Position numbers and translations under genes: made by a program
Part shown: positions 61,007-64,000 of the stretch, one piece after another
Layout of the letters: each line of letters starts with the position of its first letter
Position numbering within the stretch: position 1 is the first letter of the stretch
The notes under the pieces: model-generated
What the model was told of the DNA's origin: nothing
The model's input: the letters and a program-made list of their open reading frames with translations, nothing else
The model's database searches: none
Assembly (NCBI RefSeq): GCF_027924665.1
Contig: NZ_AP027043.1
Span: forward strand, 3,348,001 to 3,412,000
Reading direction: 5' to 3'
Length of the DNA stretch: 64,000 bases
Origin: Flavobacterium sp. GSB-24
GTDB taxonomy: Bacteria > Bacteroidota > Bacteroidia > Flavobacteriales > Flavobacteriaceae

Positions 61007-63535
61007 ATGAAAAACTATTTGAAATTTATAAGCACTGTAATTATTGTTTTAATAAGTACTATTTCAAAGGCTTCTCAGCCCTTTATAACAGAAGAGAGAA
61101 ACCAGAACGTTATGGTGCTGAAAGAAAAGTCTTTATCACTCTCTCTTTGGGTAAATCCAAATTTGGATGCAGGTATTTTGCGTGCTGTAAATAATCTTCA
61201 GTCAGATTTTGAAAAAGTTACCGGCCAGCGTCCTAATATTTTAAATCAAAATCCCAATACTTCATCACCACTCATTATTATTGGAATGATAGGGACAAAT
61301 TCTGTTATTGATGATTTAATTAAACAAAAAAAAATCGAAGGAAAAGAACTCAAAGGCAAAAATGAGAAGTTTATTATACAGCAGGTTAAAAACCCTTTCA
61401 AGGGCGTAGATGAGGCGCTTGTAATTGCAGGAAGTGATAAACGCGGTACAATTTACGGAATTTATGAACTATCCAGACAAATTGGCGTTTCTCCATGGTA
61501 TTACTGGGCAGATGTACCCGTAAAACATAAAGAAAATATTTACTTTATTAAAGGAATTTATACAGATGGAGAACCAGCTGTAAAGTACAGAGGGATTTTT
61601 CTGAATGATGAAGCACCTGCATTAAGCGGCTGGGCAAAAGCTACTTTTGATGGTTTCAACAGCAAATTTTATGAAAAAGTTTTTGAATTAGTACTTAGGT
61701 TAAAGGGCAATTACATGTGGCCTGCAATGTGGGGAAATGCGTTTTATGACGATGATGCGGCCAGTGGGCCTTTGGCTGATGAAATGGGAATTGTAATGGG
61801 CACTTCCCATCATGAGCCAATGGCTTTGGCGCAGACAGATTGGCGTCGATACATCAAAAAAAATAATCTGCCTAATATATGGGATTACTCCAAAAATAAG
61901 ACAGTTTTAGACGAATTCTGGAAAACAGGAATTCAGCGAAGCAAAAATTGGGAAAAGCTGGTAACCATTGGAATGCGCGGTGATGGCGATGAAGCAATGA
62001 GCGAAGGCACTAATATTAGCTTACTGGAGAATATTGTAAAAGAACAGCGTAAAATTATTGAGAAAGAAACAGGTAAAAGCGCCAATAAAACACCTCAGGT
62101 TTGGGCTTTATATAAAGAGGTTCAGGATTATTACGATCAGGGAATGCGAGTTCCTGATGATGTAATTCTCTTGTTCTGTGATGACAACTGGGGAAATGTC
62201 CGCAAACTTCCAGATCTTTCAAAACCCCTACATAAAGGCGGATACGGAATGTATTATCATTTTGATTATGTGGGCGGTCCAAGAAATTCAAAATGGATTA
62301 ACATAAGTCCGATACAAAGGGTCTGGGAACAAATGAATCTTAGCTATGAAAACGGGGTCGATAAAGTTTGGATTGTTAATGTTGGTGACTTAAAGCCAAT
62401 GGAATTCCCAATCAGCTTCTTTTTGGACATGGCTTGGAACCCTAAAAATTTCAATTCTCAGAATCTCTTTCAATATACAGAAAACTGGGCAGCAGAGCAG
62501 TTTGGGAGCAAATATTCTAAAGAAGTAGTCAGACTATTAAATACCTATCCGAAATTTAATCGTCGCGTTACTCCAGAAATGCTGGACAGCAAAACTTATT
62601 CTTTAGAAAATTATAATGAATTTGAAACGGTTGTTAATGAGTATAAAAACTTAGCCCTTGATGCTTATAGAGTCTACAATGAACTTCCTAAAGAATATAA
62701 AGATGCTTATTTTCAACTGGTTTTATATCCAATAGATGCCTGCTGTAATCTTTATGAAATGTATTTTGCACAGGCAAAAAATATGAAACTGGCAGCCGAA
62801 AAAAATAGTCGGGCCAATTATTATGCAGATCAGGTTAAAGTTAAATTTGAGCGAGATTCTATTCTTCAAAATAAATACAATAATGAGATTTCTGGCGGCA
62901 AATGGACTCATATGATGGATCAGATGCGTATAGGCTATAAAGCTTGGCATGATGATCCTAAAAATATTCTTCCAGACGTAAAATATCTTTCTGATAAGGA
63001 AATTGTTGATCCGAAAGTTTTTATAGAAAAAGATGGCTATGTATCGATTAATGCAGCTCATTTTTCTAAAATGAATAATTCTAAAAAAATACATTGGGAA
63101 GTAATTCCAGATTTTGGAAAAACATTGAGTGGTATTACAACATTTCCGCAAAATAGTTACTCAATGGAAGCAGATAATGTTTTTGTGGAGTACGAAATTA
63201 ATTTTACTTCAGCGGGAGAATTTACGGTAGAACTTTTACTTGCTCCAACGTTGAATTTTAACAGTAATAAAGGACTTCGATATGAAATATCTTTTGATGG
63301 AGAAAAACCACAGCTCGTAAATTTTAATGGTCATTATAAAGGAGAATTAGGCAAATGGCAGGCAGAACACATGATTCATTCTGTCACTAAACATAACATT
63401 CTGAAATCAGGAAAACATATACTTCGTTTCAGGGTTTTAGATCCTGGAATTGTGCTTCAAAAAATTTTGATCGATACAGGCGGTTTGAAGCCTTCTTATT
63501 TGGGAGCTCCAGAAAGTGATAGAGTAGCTGAATAA
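61007..63535 (+). CDS. Glycoside hydrolase family 115 (xylan alpha-1,2-glucuronidase)
   Basis: An 842-residue exported enzyme with a signal peptide (1-22, ending SKAS). The N-terminal AVNNLQSDFEKVTGQRP region, YGIYELSRQIGVSPWYYWADVPV, YRGIFLNDEAPALSGWA and KGNYMWPAMWGNAFYDDD, then MGTSHHEPM and MRGDGDEAMSEGTN, are those of GH115, which removes 4-O-methylglucuronic acid from intact xylan main chains. The C-terminal 200 residues add the usual helical and beta-sandwich domains. It follows the multi-esterase gene, so side-chain removal enzymes are grouped. Confidence 0.93.
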   Translation: MKNYLKFISTVIIVLISTISKASQPFITEERNQNVMVLKEKSLSLSLWVNPNLDAGILRAVNNLQSDFEKVTGQRPNILNQNPNTSSPLIIIGMIGTNSVIDDLIKQKKIEGKELKGKNEKFIIQQVKNPFKGVDEALVIAGSDKRGTIYGIYELSRQIGVSPWYYWADVPVKHKENIYFIKGIYTDGEPAVKYRGIFLNDEAPALSGWAKATFDGFNSKFYEKVFELVLRLKGNYMWPAMWGNAFYDDDAASGPLADEMGIVMGTSHHEPMALAQTDWRRYIKKNNLPNIWDYSKNKTVLDEFWKTGIQRSKNWEKLVTIGMRGDGDEAMSEGTNISLLENIVKEQRKIIEKETGKSANKTPQVWALYKEVQDYYDQGMRVPDDVILLFCDDNWGNVRKLPDLSKPLHKGGYGMYYHFDYVGGPRNSKWINISPIQRVWEQMNLSYENGVDKVWIVNVGDLKPMEFPISFFLDMAWNPKNFNSQNLFQYTENWAAEQFGSKYSKEVVRLLNTYPKFNRRVTPEMLDSKTYSLENYNEFETVVNEYKNLALDAYRVYNELPKEYKDAYFQLVLYPIDACCNLYEMYFAQAKNMKLAAEKNSRANYYADQVKVKFERDSILQNKYNNEISGGKWTHMMDQMRIGYKAWHDDPKNILPDVKYLSDKEIVDPKVFIEKDGYVSINAAHFSKMNNSKKIHWEVIPDFGKTLSGITTFPQNSYSMEADNVFVEYEINFTSAGEFTVELLLAPTLNFNSNKGLRYEISFDGEKPQLVNFNGHYKGELGKWQAEHMIHSVTKHNILKSGKHILRFRVLDPGIVLQKILIDTGGLKPSYLGAPESDRVAE

Positions 63536-63572
63536 GTTTTAGGACACTTTTGGTAGATAAAAAAATATTAAA

Positions 63573-64000
63573 ATGATTAAAAAAAACATGAAAAAGCATT
63601 TATATAATCTGCTGTTTTTCTTTGGGTTTTCTATATTAGCTCAAGCGCAATCAGATCTAAAAGCCAATGTATCGGCTCAAATGCAGTTATTTGATTTAAG
63701 CGCAGTAAAACTAAAAGAAGGACCATTTAAAAATGCGCAGGATGTAGATCTGAAATATATTTTAGCATTAGATCCCGATAAACTTTTAGCGCCTTATTTA
63801 TTAGAATCTGGGCTTCCGCCAAAAGCAGATCGCTACGGTAACTGGGAAAGTATAGGACTTGACGGACATATCGGCGGACATTATCTTTCTGCTTTATCTT
63901 TAATGTACGCATCTACTGGAAATAAAGTACTTAAAGACAGATTAGACTATATGCTTTCAGAATTGGCACGCTGTCAGGATAAAAATGGCAATGGTTATGT
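63573..64000 (+). CDS. GH127-type beta-L-arabinofuranosidase, N-terminal part
   Basis: The gene begins at the ATG at 63573 (an in-frame ATG at 63588 is also possible) and runs off the window. A signal peptide ends near LAQAQ. The mature part reads FDLSAVKLKEGPFKNAQD, then LLAPYLLESGLPPKADRYGNW and LDGHIGGHYLSALSLMYAST, the opening motifs of the DUF1680/GH127 family of beta-L-arabinofuranosidases and related GH146 enzymes. In this locus it would act on arabinose side chains. Only about 142 residues are seen, so catalytic residues are outside the window. Confidence 0.85.
   Translation, partial: MIKKNMKKHLYNLLFFFGFSILAQAQSDLKANVSAQMQLFDLSAVKLKEGPFKNAQDVDLKYILALDPDKLLAPYLLESGLPPKADRYGNWESIGLDGHIGGHYLSALSLMYASTGNKVLKDRLDYMLSELARCQDKNGNGY

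Noticed and set aside
63727..63912. Minus-strand frame of 61 codons
   Set aside because: It lies within the plus-strand GH127-type gene that continues past the window end.

Overview
The window looks like chromosomal DNA of a Flavobacterium or a close relative (Flavobacteriaceae, Bacteroidota). The DNA is AT-rich. Promoters fit the Bacteroidota pattern TTG-N16-20-TAnnTTTG, and most genes have no strong Shine-Dalgarno site. There is a SusC/SusD polysaccharide locus, and there are GCAAAGTTCGCAAAGC repeats of a kind I associate with flavobacterial intergenic DNA. I saw no rRNA, tRNA, CRISPR array, transposase or phage gene.

Layout. (1) 0-12 kb: three alpha/beta hydrolases and an isochorismatase-like hydrolase, then a divergent two-component pair (TPR-containing HisKA_2 kinase and sigma-54-type response regulator), another hydrolase and aconitase A. 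(2) 12-16.6 kb: a metallo-beta-lactamase-fold protein with an altered metal motif, then Crp/Fnr regulator, secreted DJ-1/PfpI protein, ABM monooxygenase and aldehyde dehydrogenase. (3) 16.6-22 kb: a stress-like group with two very acidic small proteins, a DUF421 membrane protein, a twin-arginine SDR, a flavodoxin-like reductase, a DUF2892/SRPBCC protein, an outer-membrane protein and an unlisted 48-residue ORF. (4) 22-36.7 kb: MFS exporter, second DJ-1 protein, a frameshifted NmrA-type gene, LLM flavin oxidoreductase, second Crp/Fnr, several SDRs each beside its own regulator, and a quinone/catechol-stress-like set (ring-cleaving dioxygenase, carboxylesterase, cupin, GNAT, MarR-GNAT fusion). 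(5) 36.8-48 kb: DUF1826-like protein, amidohydrolase lipoprotein, quinone reductase with a small paralogous protein beside a LysR gene broken by an in-frame stop, two Rossmann proteins, cold-shock protein, PL14-like lipoprotein and a TetR-SDR pair. (6) 48-64 kb: LacI regulator and a polysaccharide utilization locus (SusC, SusD, GH43, SGNH esterase, a four-module esterase, GH115, start of a GH127-type gene) whose enzymes together fit decorated glucuronoarabinoxylan.

How the genes work together. Regions 1-5 are rich in enzymes for reactive carbonyls, quinones and esters, arranged as small regulator-plus-enzyme modules. Several modules carry visible palindromes: TetR-type operators over a -7 box, Crp/Fnr-like sites just downstream of each Crp/Fnr gene, and two almost identical palindromes placed exactly 23 bp upstream of TAnnTTTG boxes in front of the dioxygenase and the GNAT-esterase-cupin operon. 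In region 6, CG-centred palindromes lie between lacI and susC, and one covers the likely susC -33 element, which suggests LacI repression of the xylan locus.

Limits: functions are assigned from recognised motifs only. No database search, alignment or folding program was run. Substrates, regulons and operator-protein pairings are inferences.
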